From Mycobacterium gastri (GTDB lineage Bacteria; Actinomycetota; Actinomycetes; Mycobacteriales; Mycobacteriaceae), in the NCBI RefSeq assembly GCF_002102175.1, contig NZ_LQOX01000096.1, positions 37,340 through 101,339 on the forward strand: a stretch of DNA of 64,000 bases, in the 5' to 3' direction. Below are positions 20,312 to 28,741 of the stretch, in pieces. How positions within the stretch are numbered: position 1 is the first letter of the stretch; each line of letters opens with the position of its first letter. The notes under the pieces are model-generated. The model was not told the origin of the DNA. It ran no database searches and was given only the letters and a program-made list of their open reading frames with translations. Position numbers and translations under genes: made by a program.

Positions 20312-20434
20312 TGGCGGTCCTTTGTCCAAAGCCGTGGGGGTACTGCAAGCCTAACCCGCCTCCCGAACTTGCGAGAAGAATAAGACCTCGACGCGTTGCG
20401 CGGCGCGCCCCAGGCTAGTCTCCCCATATGAGCT

Positions 20435-20450
20435 GCGCCCTTCGGGGCGC
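20435..20450 (+). promoter_or_regulatory. GC hairpin with TTCG tetraloop in the rsbR leader
   Basis: GCGCCC-TTCG-GGGCGC forms a perfect 6-bp stem closed by a UUCG loop, 34 nt before the rsbR ATG. It may be an mRNA-stabilising or attenuating element in the leader. It is followed by a direct repeat GGCACTTGGGG and the ribosome site GGGGAGG. Confidence 0.45.
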
Positions 20451-20484
20451 GACAAGGGCACTTGGGGGCACTTGGGGAGGCCAG

Positions 20485-21408
20485 ATGTCAGACTTGCCGA
20501 TCGAGTTCGCCACTACTTCGAATACTGCGAATACTTCGAATACTTCGAACACCACCGCCGTCCCGCAGACGGTCTCCAGCGATGGTTTGCTGCCGCAGCT
20601 GGTCCAGCATCTGCGGCAGAACCGGACCGGGTTGCGCGAGGAGTGGGCGCGCCGGATCACCGCGGCCGAGCTGCTCACCGCGATGACGCCCGAGGAGATC
20701 TTCTCCGAGGCCACCGCCGTCTACGACAACTACGTCGAGGTGCTCGAGACCGGCAGCGTGGAAGCGCTGCAGGATTATGCTCGCGACCTGTCGGAACGCA
20801 TCATTCCCCGGGGCGTGGAGACCGACGAGGTCGTCGGCATCGTGCTGCTGCTGCGCGACGTGCTGGCCCGGTCGCTGTTCGAGAAGTACCAGACCGACTT
20901 CGAGATGCTCAACCAAGTGCTCGACGCCTACGAGCCGGCGGCCAACCGGATCGCCAACACCGTGGCGGTCAGCTTCGTGCAGGAACGCGAGCGCATCATC
21001 CGCCAGCAGCAGGAGGCCATCCGGGAGCTGTCGACGCCGGTGCTGCAGGTGCGCGAGCAGCTGCTGATTCTGCCGATCATCGGCGTGCTCGACAGCCAGC
21101 GCGCCCGCCAGGTCACCGAGCAGCTGCTGCGCGCCATCCGGGCCAACCGCGCCAAGGTCGTGGTCATCGACATCACCGGTGTGCCGACCATCGATTCGAC
21201 GGTGGCCAACCACCTGGTGCAAACGGTGGACGCCTCCGGCTTGATGGGCGCCAGCGTGATCATCACCGGCCTGTCCTCCGAAATCGCTTTGACCCTGGTC
21301 ACAATCGGGCTGGACCTGTCGAAAATGAACGCCGTCGGCGACCTGCAGGGCGGCATCGAGGAAGCCGAGCGGTTGCTGGGCTACGAAGTCACCCGTACTG
21401 GCGACTAG
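20485..21408 (+). CDS. rsbR: RsbR-type stressosome co-antagonist
   Basis: Protein of 307 residues. An N-terminal non-heme globin-like/RsbRD sensor half (about 30-180) is joined by a helical linker (QERERIIRQQQEAI) to a C-terminal STAS domain (about 185-300). S238/T239 in TIDSTVANH matches the phosphorylated position of RsbR STAS domains. RsbR paralogues form the stressosome shell with RsbS and hold RsbT. The ATG at 20485 follows GGGGAGG. It is the first gene of an operon with rsbS, rsbT, rsbX and an RsbU/RsbW fusion gene. Confidence 0.9.
   Translation: MSDLPIEFATTSNTANTSNTSNTTAVPQTVSSDGLLPQLVQHLRQNRTGLREEWARRITAAELLTAMTPEEIFSEATAVYDNYVEVLETGSVEALQDYARDLSERIIPRGVETDEVVGIVLLLRDVLARSLFEKYQTDFEMLNQVLDAYEPAANRIANTVAVSFVQERERIIRQQQEAIRELSTPVLQVREQLLILPIIGVLDSQRARQVTEQLLRAIRANRAKVVVIDITGVPTIDSTVANHLVQTVDASGLMGASVIITGLSSEIALTLVTIGLDLSKMNAVGDLQGGIEEAERLLGYEVTRTGD
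20517..20552 (+). repeat. Four 9-bp tandem repeats in the rsbR N-terminus
   Basis: Units TTCGAATAC, TGCGAATAC, TTCGAATAC and TTCGAACAC encode alternating Ser/Ala-Asn-Thr triplets in the disordered N-terminus of RsbR. Copy-number change would keep the reading frame. Confidence 0.8.
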
Positions 21409-21438
21409 ACCGGGTAGGCACTCATCAACAGGCAGCCC

Positions 21439-21828
21439 GTGCCAGTACCGATTCTCAAACTGGGGCCGATTCTCATCGCGACGGTGCGCTCCGCGCTCAC
21501 CGACTCCGAGACCGATCTCTTCCGGCAGCGTCTGATGGACCGCGTCACCGAATTCCGCGCCCAGGGCATCATCGTCGACGTCACCGCCGTGGAGGTGCTG
21601 GATTCGTTTGCCGCGCGGTCCCTGCAGACGATCGCACGGATGATCCGGCTGCGGGGCGCCGAGACGGTGATCGTGGGCCTGCGGCCGGAGGTGGCCTTCG
21701 CGATGGTGCAGCTGGGGCTGGCCTTCGACGATATGCACACCGCCCTCGACTTAGAGGAAGGCCTGGCGCTGCTGAACCGCAAGCTGGGCCTGGAAAAGCC
21801 GATGATCGGGCCCGACGGTGAGGGATGA
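21439..21828 (+). CDS. rsbS: RsbS stressosome scaffold protein
   Basis: Stand-alone STAS protein of 129 residues resembling RsbS. The conserved phosphorylation serine is S56 in EVLDSFAAR. With RsbR it builds the stressosome core and sequesters RsbT until phosphorylated. The start is GTG at 21439, 30 bp after rsbR; the stop overlaps rsbT by 4 bp. Confidence 0.9.
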   Translation: MPVPILKLGPILIATVRSALTDSETDLFRQRLMDRVTEFRAQGIIVDVTAVEVLDSFAARSLQTIARMIRLRGAETVIVGLRPEVAFAMVQLGLAFDDMHTALDLEEGLALLNRKLGLEKPMIGPDGEG

Positions 21829-22247
21829 CGGCGGTGACGGATGACATCGTCGTCGAGGTGGACCACCCCGACGACATCGTCGCTGCCCGCCACGCCGGGC
21901 ACCAGCTCGCCAGCGAGCTGGGCTTCTCGCTGACCGACGTCACCATGATCGCCACCGCGATCTCCGAAATCGCCCGCAACATCACCAGCTACGCCGGCCG
22001 GGGCGAGGTCCGGGTCGCGGTGGCCGACCGCGAGGGCCGCAAGGCGCTGGTGGTGCGCGCCGAAGACGACGGGCCGGGCATCGCCGATGTCGATCGCGCG
22101 ATGGAGGACGGCTACTCCACCGGCCGCGGGCTGGGCATGGGCTTGCCGGGCGCGCGGCGCATGATGGACCGGCTGATCGTGGAGTCGGCGGTGGGCCGCG
22201 GAACGACCGTCGAAATGTGGAAATGGGTTCCGCCCCGTGCGCGATAA
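21825..22247 (+). CDS. rsbT: RsbT switch kinase
   Basis: GHKL-type serine kinase of 140 residues with N-box EIARNI and G-box DDGPGI plus GRGLGMGL. In the known system RsbT phosphorylates RsbR and RsbS, leaves the stressosome and activates RsbU. It starts at the ATG overlapping the rsbS stop and overlaps the next gene by 11 bp. Confidence 0.9.
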   Translation: MTAVTDDIVVEVDHPDDIVAARHAGHQLASELGFSLTDVTMIATAISEIARNITSYAGRGEVRVAVADREGRKALVVRAEDDGPGIADVDRAMEDGYSTGRGLGMGLPGARRMMDRLIVESAVGRGTTVEMWKWVPPRAR

Positions 22248-22863
22248 CGGCCGGTTCGGGCCGATCGAGTGGGCGGTCGCGGGCCGGCCGCGGCCGGGCG
22301 AGCACACGTGCGGCGACCTGCCGATCGCGGTCCAGATCGGCGGCGACGCCGCGCTCTTCGGTGTCCTGGACGGACTCGGACACGGCCCGGAGGCCGCCCG
22401 TGCCGCACACATCGCGGTCGACGTGCTCAACGACGCCCGCGACGAGCGTCTCGAGGTGCTGATCCAGCTCTGCCACCGCATGCTGTCCGGCACCCGGGGG
22501 GTCGCGATGACCCTGGCCAGGATCGACTTCCCCACCGGCGGGCTGTGCTGGACGGGAGTGGGAAACGTGGCCGCCAACCTGGTCACCAAGGCGATCAGCG
22601 GTGTCCGGATGAGTTGCGGCGTGCGGCTGACCGCCGGCATCGTCGGCTACCGGGTACCGGAGGTCACTCCGGCCAAGGTGGTGCCGATCCGCGCCGGTGA
22701 CCTACTGGTCATCGCCAGCGACGGCATCGCCGACGATCACCTGGACCACATCGACTTCGCCGCTTCCGCCACTGCCATCGCCGAGCAGATACTGATCAAG
22801 CACGCCAAGGACACTGACGACGCGATGGTGCTCGCCGCGCGTCATCGGGGCATCTCGACATGA
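22237..22863 (+). CDS. rsbX: RsbX-like PP2C phosphatase
   Basis: Single-domain PP2C/SpoIIE-type phosphatase of 208 residues with metal-binding signatures FGVLDGLGHG and VIASDGIAD. RsbX resets the stressosome by dephosphorylating RsbR and RsbS. GTG start at 22237; the stop overlaps the next gene (ATGA). Confidence 0.85.
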   Translation: MRDNGRFGPIEWAVAGRPRPGEHTCGDLPIAVQIGGDAALFGVLDGLGHGPEAARAAHIAVDVLNDARDERLEVLIQLCHRMLSGTRGVAMTLARIDFPTGGLCWTGVGNVAANLVTKAISGVRMSCGVRLTAGIVGYRVPEVTPAKVVPIRAGDLLVIASDGIADDHLDHIDFAASATAIAEQILIKHAKDTDDAMVLAARHRGIST

Positions 22864-25064
22864 CCTACACCGACGACTTCCGCGCCCGCTATTTCGCCGC
22901 GCTGCGCACCTACCTGGACAAGCGCGACGAGGACAGCCTGGCTGTCGGCCATGAGCTGGGACGCCGGGCCCTGCTGGAACGCGTCAGCATGCTCGACATC
23001 ATCGAGAACCACTTCCGGTTCCTCGACGAGCTCTCCGGAGACGCTGCGTCGGGCCGGCCGATCGCGCTGGAGTTCCTGCTGCAGACCCTGGCCGCCCTCG
23101 ACATCGCCACCCGCGGATTCCTGGACGGCACCAGGCGTTACGAGCAACAGCGGGCCCGGGCCGAGGATCTCGCCCACCGCGACACCTTCCGCAACGCGCT
23201 GGTGAACTCGTTGCAGGAAGGATTCTTCGTCGCCGACCACGACGGCGCCGTGATCGAGATGAACAGCGCGTTCGCCGAGATCACCGGCTATCCCCCGGAA
23301 GGCTTGCCGTACCGCTGGCCGCATCCGTGGCTGCTCGACAAGAAAAGCGCGGCCCAGCAACAGCAGCGGGTTCGGCGGGACGGGTTTGCCGAGTACGAGA
23401 CGCCGATCCGGCACCGCGACGGCCATCTGGTCTGGGTGACGGTGAGTATCAACGCCGTTCGCGGCGCGGTCGCGGACCGGGACGTGTACGTGGGCACGGT
23501 TCGCGACATCACCGCCGAACGAGCTTTTGCCGCCAGGGAAAGCGCGGTGCTGCGGCTGGCCACATCGGTCGGTGTGGCCAAGAGCATGGCCGAGGTGCTG
23601 TCCATCACGCTCGACGAATGCCGGACAGCGGTCGACGTGCAACGCGTGGTTGCGGTCATGTGGCCGCCCGGCGACGGTGAGCCGACCGTCCAGGTCGCCG
23701 GGGAACCGTCCGAAAAGTCTTGGCGCAGGATGGATCCGCTGCTGCGCCAGACGTTTGAGGAGGCACGTCACCAACTGCCGCTGACGGCCAGGACGATCGA
23801 GTGGCCGGACTCTCCGGGCAAGGCAAGGGGACTGGTCGCGGTGCTGTCGGGCGCCGCCGACGTCGCGTTGTGGCTGGAGCTGCGGGTGCCGCGCTGGGTG
23901 ACCGCCGAGGATCGGCTGCTGGTCACGGTGCTCATCGGTCACCTGAGCCTGGCCATCGGCCATGTCCGGCAATTCGAGAGCGCGCGTGAGACATCGCTGA
24001 CCCTGCAGCGTGCCATGTTGCCACCGATAACGCCGCCGCCGGGCTTCGCCGTCCGCTATGAACCCGCGGTGCCGCCCTTGGAGATCGGCGGCGACTGGTA
24101 CGACGTGCTGGCCCTCGACGACCACCGCATCGGCATTGTCGTCGGCGACTGCGTGGGCCGCGGGTTGCCGGCCGCCGCGATCATGGGGCAGCTGCGCAGC
24201 TCGGCACGCGCACTGTTACTCACCGGCGCGCAACCCGCGCTGTTGCTCGAACAGCTCGACGCGGCCGCGTCGCTCATTCCGGATGCCTACTGCACCACGG
24301 TGTTTCTGGCGATCCTGGACACCAAATCCGGGATCCTCGACTACAGCAACGCCGGGCACATGCCCGCGGTGCTTGCCGAGCCCGGCCGCGGGACCACGTT
24401 GCTGACCGATGCCCGGTCGGTGCCGCTGGCCGTCCGGCGAACGCAGCCGCGCCCGGAGGCCTCCCAGGATTTGCTGCCCGGCTCGACGCTGATGCTGTTC
24501 ACCGACGGCCTGGTCGAGCGCAAGTACGAGTCGATCGACGAAGGACTGGGACGTGTCGCCGACGTTTTGGCGGCGTCGATGATGTTGCCGATCGATGCCG
24601 TTGCCGATGCCGTACTGGGCGGGTTGGCGCCGGCGGCGGGATACGACGACGATGTCGCGATGGTGGCCTACCGGCACCCACACGGGCCGCTTCGCATCGA
24701 AACCAGCGCCACCCCAGATCAATTGGCCGGCATCCGGCACCAGCTGGCGTGGTGGCTGCGCGCCGCCGACGTCTCCGACCAACGAGCCGGCGACATCGTG
24801 CTCGTGATCAGCGAGGCGTGTACCAATTGCATCGAGCACGCATACCGCGGGCATCCCGTCGGGACCATGCTGGTCGACGTGAGAGCCGTCGACGAAGCAG
24901 TCCATGCGCGGGTCGTGGACTCCGGGTCGTGGAAGACGCCGGCGGCCGATCCGGGCAACGGCGGGCGCGGCCTGACGCTGATCAAGGCCATCAGCGACGC
25001 CGTGGAGATCGACAACAGCCCGGGCGGGACCGCCATCGAGTTGACTTTTCGGCTGTCTCGTTAG
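22860..25064 (+). CDS. RsbU/RsbW-type fusion: RsbT-docking, PAS, GAF, PP2C and HATPase domains
   Basis: Protein of 734 residues. Residues 1-105 resemble the N-terminal RsbT-binding domain of RsbU (helical, RARYFAALRTYL). Then come a PAS domain (about 110-230), a GAF-like region (about 240-385), a SpoIIE/PP2C phosphatase (about 400-605; IGGDWYD, GDCVGRG, YDDDVAMV) and a C-terminal RsbW-like HATPase (about 615-734; ISEACTNCIEHAY, GNGGRGL). The phosphatase would activate anti-anti-sigma factors and the kinase would inactivate them, both in one chain. It closes the rsbRSTX operon by ATGA overlap, so it is the likely RsbT target; that is inference. Confidence 0.88.
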   Translation: MTYTDDFRARYFAALRTYLDKRDEDSLAVGHELGRRALLERVSMLDIIENHFRFLDELSGDAASGRPIALEFLLQTLAALDIATRGFLDGTRRYEQQRARAEDLAHRDTFRNALVNSLQEGFFVADHDGAVIEMNSAFAEITGYPPEGLPYRWPHPWLLDKKSAAQQQQRVRRDGFAEYETPIRHRDGHLVWVTVSINAVRGAVADRDVYVGTVRDITAERAFAARESAVLRLATSVGVAKSMAEVLSITLDECRTAVDVQRVVAVMWPPGDGEPTVQVAGEPSEKSWRRMDPLLRQTFEEARHQLPLTARTIEWPDSPGKARGLVAVLSGAADVALWLELRVPRWVTAEDRLLVTVLIGHLSLAIGHVRQFESARETSLTLQRAMLPPITPPPGFAVRYEPAVPPLEIGGDWYDVLALDDHRIGIVVGDCVGRGLPAAAIMGQLRSSARALLLTGAQPALLLEQLDAAASLIPDAYCTTVFLAILDTKSGILDYSNAGHMPAVLAEPGRGTTLLTDARSVPLAVRRTQPRPEASQDLLPGSTLMLFTDGLVERKYESIDEGLGRVADVLAASMMLPIDAVADAVLGGLAPAAGYDDDVAMVAYRHPHGPLRIETSATPDQLAGIRHQLAWWLRAADVSDQRAGDIVLVISEACTNCIEHAYRGHPVGTMLVDVRAVDEAVHARVVDSGSWKTPAADPGNGGRGLTLIKAISDAVEIDNSPGGTAIELTFRLSR

Positions 25065-25081
25065 CCGGTAGCCGTTAGCCG

Positions 25082-26143
25082 TTAGCCGAAGAAGACGTTG
25101 CGGCGGCGGATCAATTGGCTGTACAGCATCTGCTGGATCGTCTCCCGCACGTGGTCGGTCAATTCGAACGTGATGGTGGGATCGTCGGCGTCGGCGCGAT
25201 CGTAGTCGGCGGTGCCGATCGGCCGGCCGAACGCGATGTGCCACTTCGACGGCAGCGGTATCAGCCCGGCCGGGCCGGCCCAGGGGAACAGCGGGGTGAC
25301 CGGGAAATACGGCAGGCCCAGCAGCCTCGCCAGCGGCTTGACGTCGCCGAGCATCGGATAGATCTCCTCCGAACCCACCACCGCGCACGGGATGATCGGC
25401 GCTTTGGCGAGCACCGCGGCCGACACAAAGCCGCCGCGACCGAACCGCCGCAGTTTGTAGCGGTCCTTGAAGCACTTGCCCAAGCCCTTGTATCCCTCGG
25501 GAAACACCGCCGTGAGCTCGCCGGCCGCCAGCAAGCGATGGGCATCGGGCTGGCAGGCCAGGGTGTGACCGGCCTTGCGGGCCACCTCGCTGATGATCGG
25601 CAGGTCGAAACACAAATCGGCGGCCAAGGCCCGCAGGTTGCGGTGCGCGGGATGGTGGTCGTGCACCGCTGTCGAGATCATCAGCGCATCGATCGGTAGC
25701 ACGCCGCCGTGGTTGGAAACCACCAGGGCGGCTCCCTTGTCGGGCAGGTTTTCGATCCCGCTGACCTCGACGCGGAACCAGGACCGCGACAAGAACCGCA
25801 GCAACGGCCGTACCAGTGCGTCGGTGAAATGCGGGTCGAAGCCGAACTCGTCGACGCGGTAGTCCCCGGTCAGTCGCTTCCGCAGGAATCCGGCAACCGC
25901 GGCCACCCGTTCGGCAAGCTCGTTGGCCGGCGCCTGGGCCGCCGGAACCCTGGCGCCGAAAGCGCGCCTCTGATCGAGATCTCGGATGACGGCGGCGGAG
26001 CGCCGCTCGGTGGCCTTGGAATTGAACGGCGCCGACGTGGGCCGCAGTGCCGGTTGTGGATTGGTTTGTCGGCCGGCGTGGTTCCGTGCCGCTAAACGTT
26101 GTCGATTCGGTTGCAATGCAATGACATTCGTCCTCGCAGGCAT
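25082..26143 (-). CDS. Lysophospholipid acyltransferase-like protein (PlsC fold)
   Basis: Protein of 353 residues with the glycerolipid acyltransferase motifs SNHGGVLPID (an H-x5-D spacing) and FPEGYKG. It resembles the mycobacterial Rv0502-type family of unknown acceptor. The N-terminal ~80 residues are basic and low-complexity. The ATG at 26143 follows GGGGGG; an upstream start would add six residues. It is convergent with the stressosome operon, with 17 bp between them containing short TAGCCG repeats. Confidence 0.82.
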   Translation of the reverse strand: MPARTNVIALQPNRQRLAARNHAGRQTNPQPALRPTSAPFNSKATERRSAAVIRDLDQRRAFGARVPAAQAPANELAERVAAVAGFLRKRLTGDYRVDEFGFDPHFTDALVRPLLRFLSRSWFRVEVSGIENLPDKGAALVVSNHGGVLPIDALMISTAVHDHHPAHRNLRALAADLCFDLPIISEVARKAGHTLACQPDAHRLLAAGELTAVFPEGYKGLGKCFKDRYKLRRFGRGGFVSAAVLAKAPIIPCAVVGSEEIYPMLGDVKPLARLLGLPYFPVTPLFPWAGPAGLIPLPSKWHIAFGRPIGTADYDRADADDPTITFELTDHVRETIQQMLYSQLIRRRNVFFG

Positions 26144-26303
26144 AGGCAAACCCCCCAGCACTCTGAGTGTCTGGAATGGATTGAAATGGGCCTTGTGTTA
26201 GACCCCGGCCGCGCCGCCCCCGCAGCGCATGCAAGGAGTTTAGTCCTCGGATATGGCCAATAAAAGATCCATTCGCCACGAATACCGTCCGCTATGGTGA
26301 CGT

Positions 26304-27029
26304 TTGTCTGAACGCGTCGACCAACGGCTCCCATCGGCCGGGCGGTTGAGCCGCGGGATTCGGGGTATTCACGGGCGTGACTCGCACAACTGTCCCCTGG
26401 AGCTGGGACACCCGGCTGCCATCTCGCTGCCGGGCTGGCCGGCTGGGTACGGACCACTGTCGATCGCGGTACGCCGCGCCTTGACCGGACCGGCACCGCG
26501 CGAGCTGTTCACCCGTATCGGCGGCTCGGTGGGCGACGTCGATCCCTACGGCCTCGATCTTCAGCTGGCTTTGTACATGTGTTACGAACTGCGTTACCGC
26601 GGTTTTTCCGGGGTGGATTCGACTTGGGAGTGGAATCCCGCGCTACTGCACCTACGCGCCGAACTCGAGCGGGCTTTCCTGACGGGTGTGCGCCGTGATG
26701 TCGGCCCTATCGAGCCGCACGACACGTCGGTAGATCGCTATATCACCTCAAAGAGGGTGATCCGCATGTCTGGGCAATTCCGCGCCTGACCGGTCAGGCC
26801 AAGGCGGCATTCGTCGTTCTACCGCGAACACGTGGAAGCGGACGCGGTACACGAACAAGTGGTCCGCATCGACGTGGTCGGCGATCTCATCGCGCGAGAA
26901 CCGCACCTCGACCATGACATCGTGTTCGGGATGCGAGCCCACGCGTTCCTCGAAAACCGTTTGGCGGACTGCCTTATGCAGGCATGGCAGGCCGGCCAGA
27001 CGTCGCTGCTACGGCCGTTGGGTGAGTAA
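26304..27029 (+). pseudogene. Haem-oxygenase-like iron-containing redox enzyme, internal deletion
   Basis: Two parts of one gene are recognisable. The N-terminal part (RELFTRIGGSVGDVDPYGLDL-type segment and ALYMCYELRYRGF) runs to about 26745. The C-terminal part (VVRIDVVGDLIAREP, VFGMRAHAFLENRLADCLM) runs from about 26811 to the stop at 27029. The central region carrying most metal-ligand helices of this family is missing, and the junction has stops and a frame change. It would normally encode a protein of about 330 residues. No gene is supported in the following gap 27030-27191. Confidence 0.75.
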
Positions 27030-27191
27030 TCGACCATCGCGACGCTGGAAGAGTGCGGTTTCGTCGTCGGCGGGGGTGGCGCGGGCCCGAATGAAGGCCC
27101 GTTCCACGCGATCCCGGCGATACGATCCCGACGACGAGCACGACATCCCGGGGCGCCGCTTCTTGAAGCGAGAACCAGGAGGAAATCGCCG

Positions 27192-28589
27192 TCAGGCATC
27201 CTCCAACTGGCTCGCGTGCGGGATGGCCTGCGCGCGCACCAGGGCGCCGTTTCCGGGGACAAATACGGCGGCTTTGCGTTTGACTTTTTCATCGCGAGGA
27301 TCGACGGCGCTGAGCTCTACGGTCCGCAGGATGGTCTTCAGTATGAGGGTGGACTCAAAGACCGCGAGCCGGTCCCCCAGACACCGATGCGACCCGCCGC
27401 CGAACGGAATGAGGCTGTATACGCCCGGTGGGGTGTCGAGGAAGCGTTCCGGCATGAACCTGTCCGGATCGTCGTAGAGCTCGGGTTTGCGGTGAATGGA
27501 TCGGATCAAGGGTGCGATCAGCACATTGGCGGGGAAGTCGTACCCGCCCAGTGTTATCGGCTGGCGCGTAACCCGTCCCAGCCCCGTTATCGGGGGTCGC
27601 AGACGCAGAGTTTCGTGGACCACGGCCTCCATGTAGGTGGTTGCGTCTGTGCTGCGAGCCTCCGCGGTAGCTTTCTTCATGGCCGACGGACTCCGCAGCA
27701 GCCGTTCGATCGCCCAGCCCACCGTGATCGCCGTTGTCTCTTGGCCGGCAAGCATGATCGTAAAGATCTGATCACGAATTTCGTTGTCGCTCAGTGGAAC
27801 ACCGTCGGCGCGTAGCATCAGATCCAACAAATCTGCCGTCCCGCAGTTCGGCGTCGCGCGGCGCCGAGCGATCTCCGCGAAAACCAACTCGTTGCATCGG
27901 GCCAGGGCGCGTCGAAATCGCCGCCAGCGCCGCACGCCGCCCAGCCGACGCAGGGCGTACCGTATCGCCATTTCCTCCGATCCCCAGGTTTCACCCAGTT
28001 CGTGCCACGCCGCCTTCCAGGTCGGTAGCGTCTCGTCGCTGATCCCGAGGGTGATCGCGAGAATCGCCTCCAGCGACACATTGAGCATCCGGTGATGCAC
28101 CCGCACGGACTCCTCTGCAAGCCAGCTGCGCGCCTCGCGTTCGGCGCTGCGTACGATCACATCGGCCCACTGCTGCAGTGCCTCTCCGCGGAGGCGAGAT
28201 AACAGCAGCCTGCGCAGCCGGCGATGCTCGGAACCCTCCATCAGTAACAACGATCGGTCGCCGTGGAGTATCCCGAGGACCCGGTTCGGCGTCGCCGAGT
28301 CGATCACCTCGTCGGGGGCAGTAAAGAGCGGTTTGATCAGTGCGGGATCACGCACGAAGGCGACCTCCGAGACGCCGGGAAAGATCTCGAAGAATTTCGG
28401 CACCCGCAACCACAGGACATCGCCATAGCGATCGAACATCCGGTCAAAGGCCGCGTCGCCATTGCGCAAGATGTCCCCGAGGTGCATCACGAAACCGCGC
28501 AGCCCAGGCTCGCGGGAGCGGCGGACTTTCGCGCTGTCTGCCGTGGGGTTGAATCCGATCATGTCCGGCTGTGAGTCCATAAACCACAT
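27192..28589 (-). CDS. Cytochrome P450
   Basis: P450 of 465 residues with heme cysteine C403 in FGGGSHRCLG, the AGQETT I-helix motif and ETLR. It belongs to the same broad group as CYP137 upstream (shared motifs such as SDNEIRD and IRYALRRLG), so the two may be distant paralogues. I cannot assign a CYP number. The ATG at 28589 follows GAGGAGAGG, a strong ribosome site. The substrate is unknown. Confidence 0.88.
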   Translation of the reverse strand: MWFMDSQPDMIGFNPTADSAKVRRSREPGLRGFVMHLGDILRNGDAAFDRMFDRYGDVLWLRVPKFFEIFPGVSEVAFVRDPALIKPLFTAPDEVIDSATPNRVLGILHGDRSLLLMEGSEHRRLRRLLLSRLRGEALQQWADVIVRSAEREARSWLAEESVRVHHRMLNVSLEAILAITLGISDETLPTWKAAWHELGETWGSEEMAIRYALRRLGGVRRWRRFRRALARCNELVFAEIARRRATPNCGTADLLDLMLRADGVPLSDNEIRDQIFTIMLAGQETTAITVGWAIERLLRSPSAMKKATAEARSTDATTYMEAVVHETLRLRPPITGLGRVTRQPITLGGYDFPANVLIAPLIRSIHRKPELYDDPDRFMPERFLDTPPGVYSLIPFGGGSHRCLGDRLAVFESTLILKTILRTVELSAVDPRDEKVKRKAAVFVPGNGALVRAQAIPHASQLEDA

Positions 28590-28741
28590 GCGCCTCTCCT
28601 CCCCGATGGGGCCAGAGTGGAAACCTCCTTGTGGACGACCGCATCGCTGACAGGGGCCCATCGACGTCGCGCGAACCCTGGCACAGCCCGCGGCGAAGGG
28701 GCCGCAACTGGACGTGATTCACGATCTGTCATGCCGGGACC

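Noticed and set aside
20428..20484. Longer RsbR starting at ATG 20428
   Set aside because: The extension is encoded by the UUCG hairpin and direct repeats; ATG 20485 has a strong GGGGAGG site.
24216..26279. 687-residue minus-strand frame crossing the acyltransferase and the RsbU-like gene
   Set aside because: It overlaps two well-supported genes out of frame and shows no family similarity.
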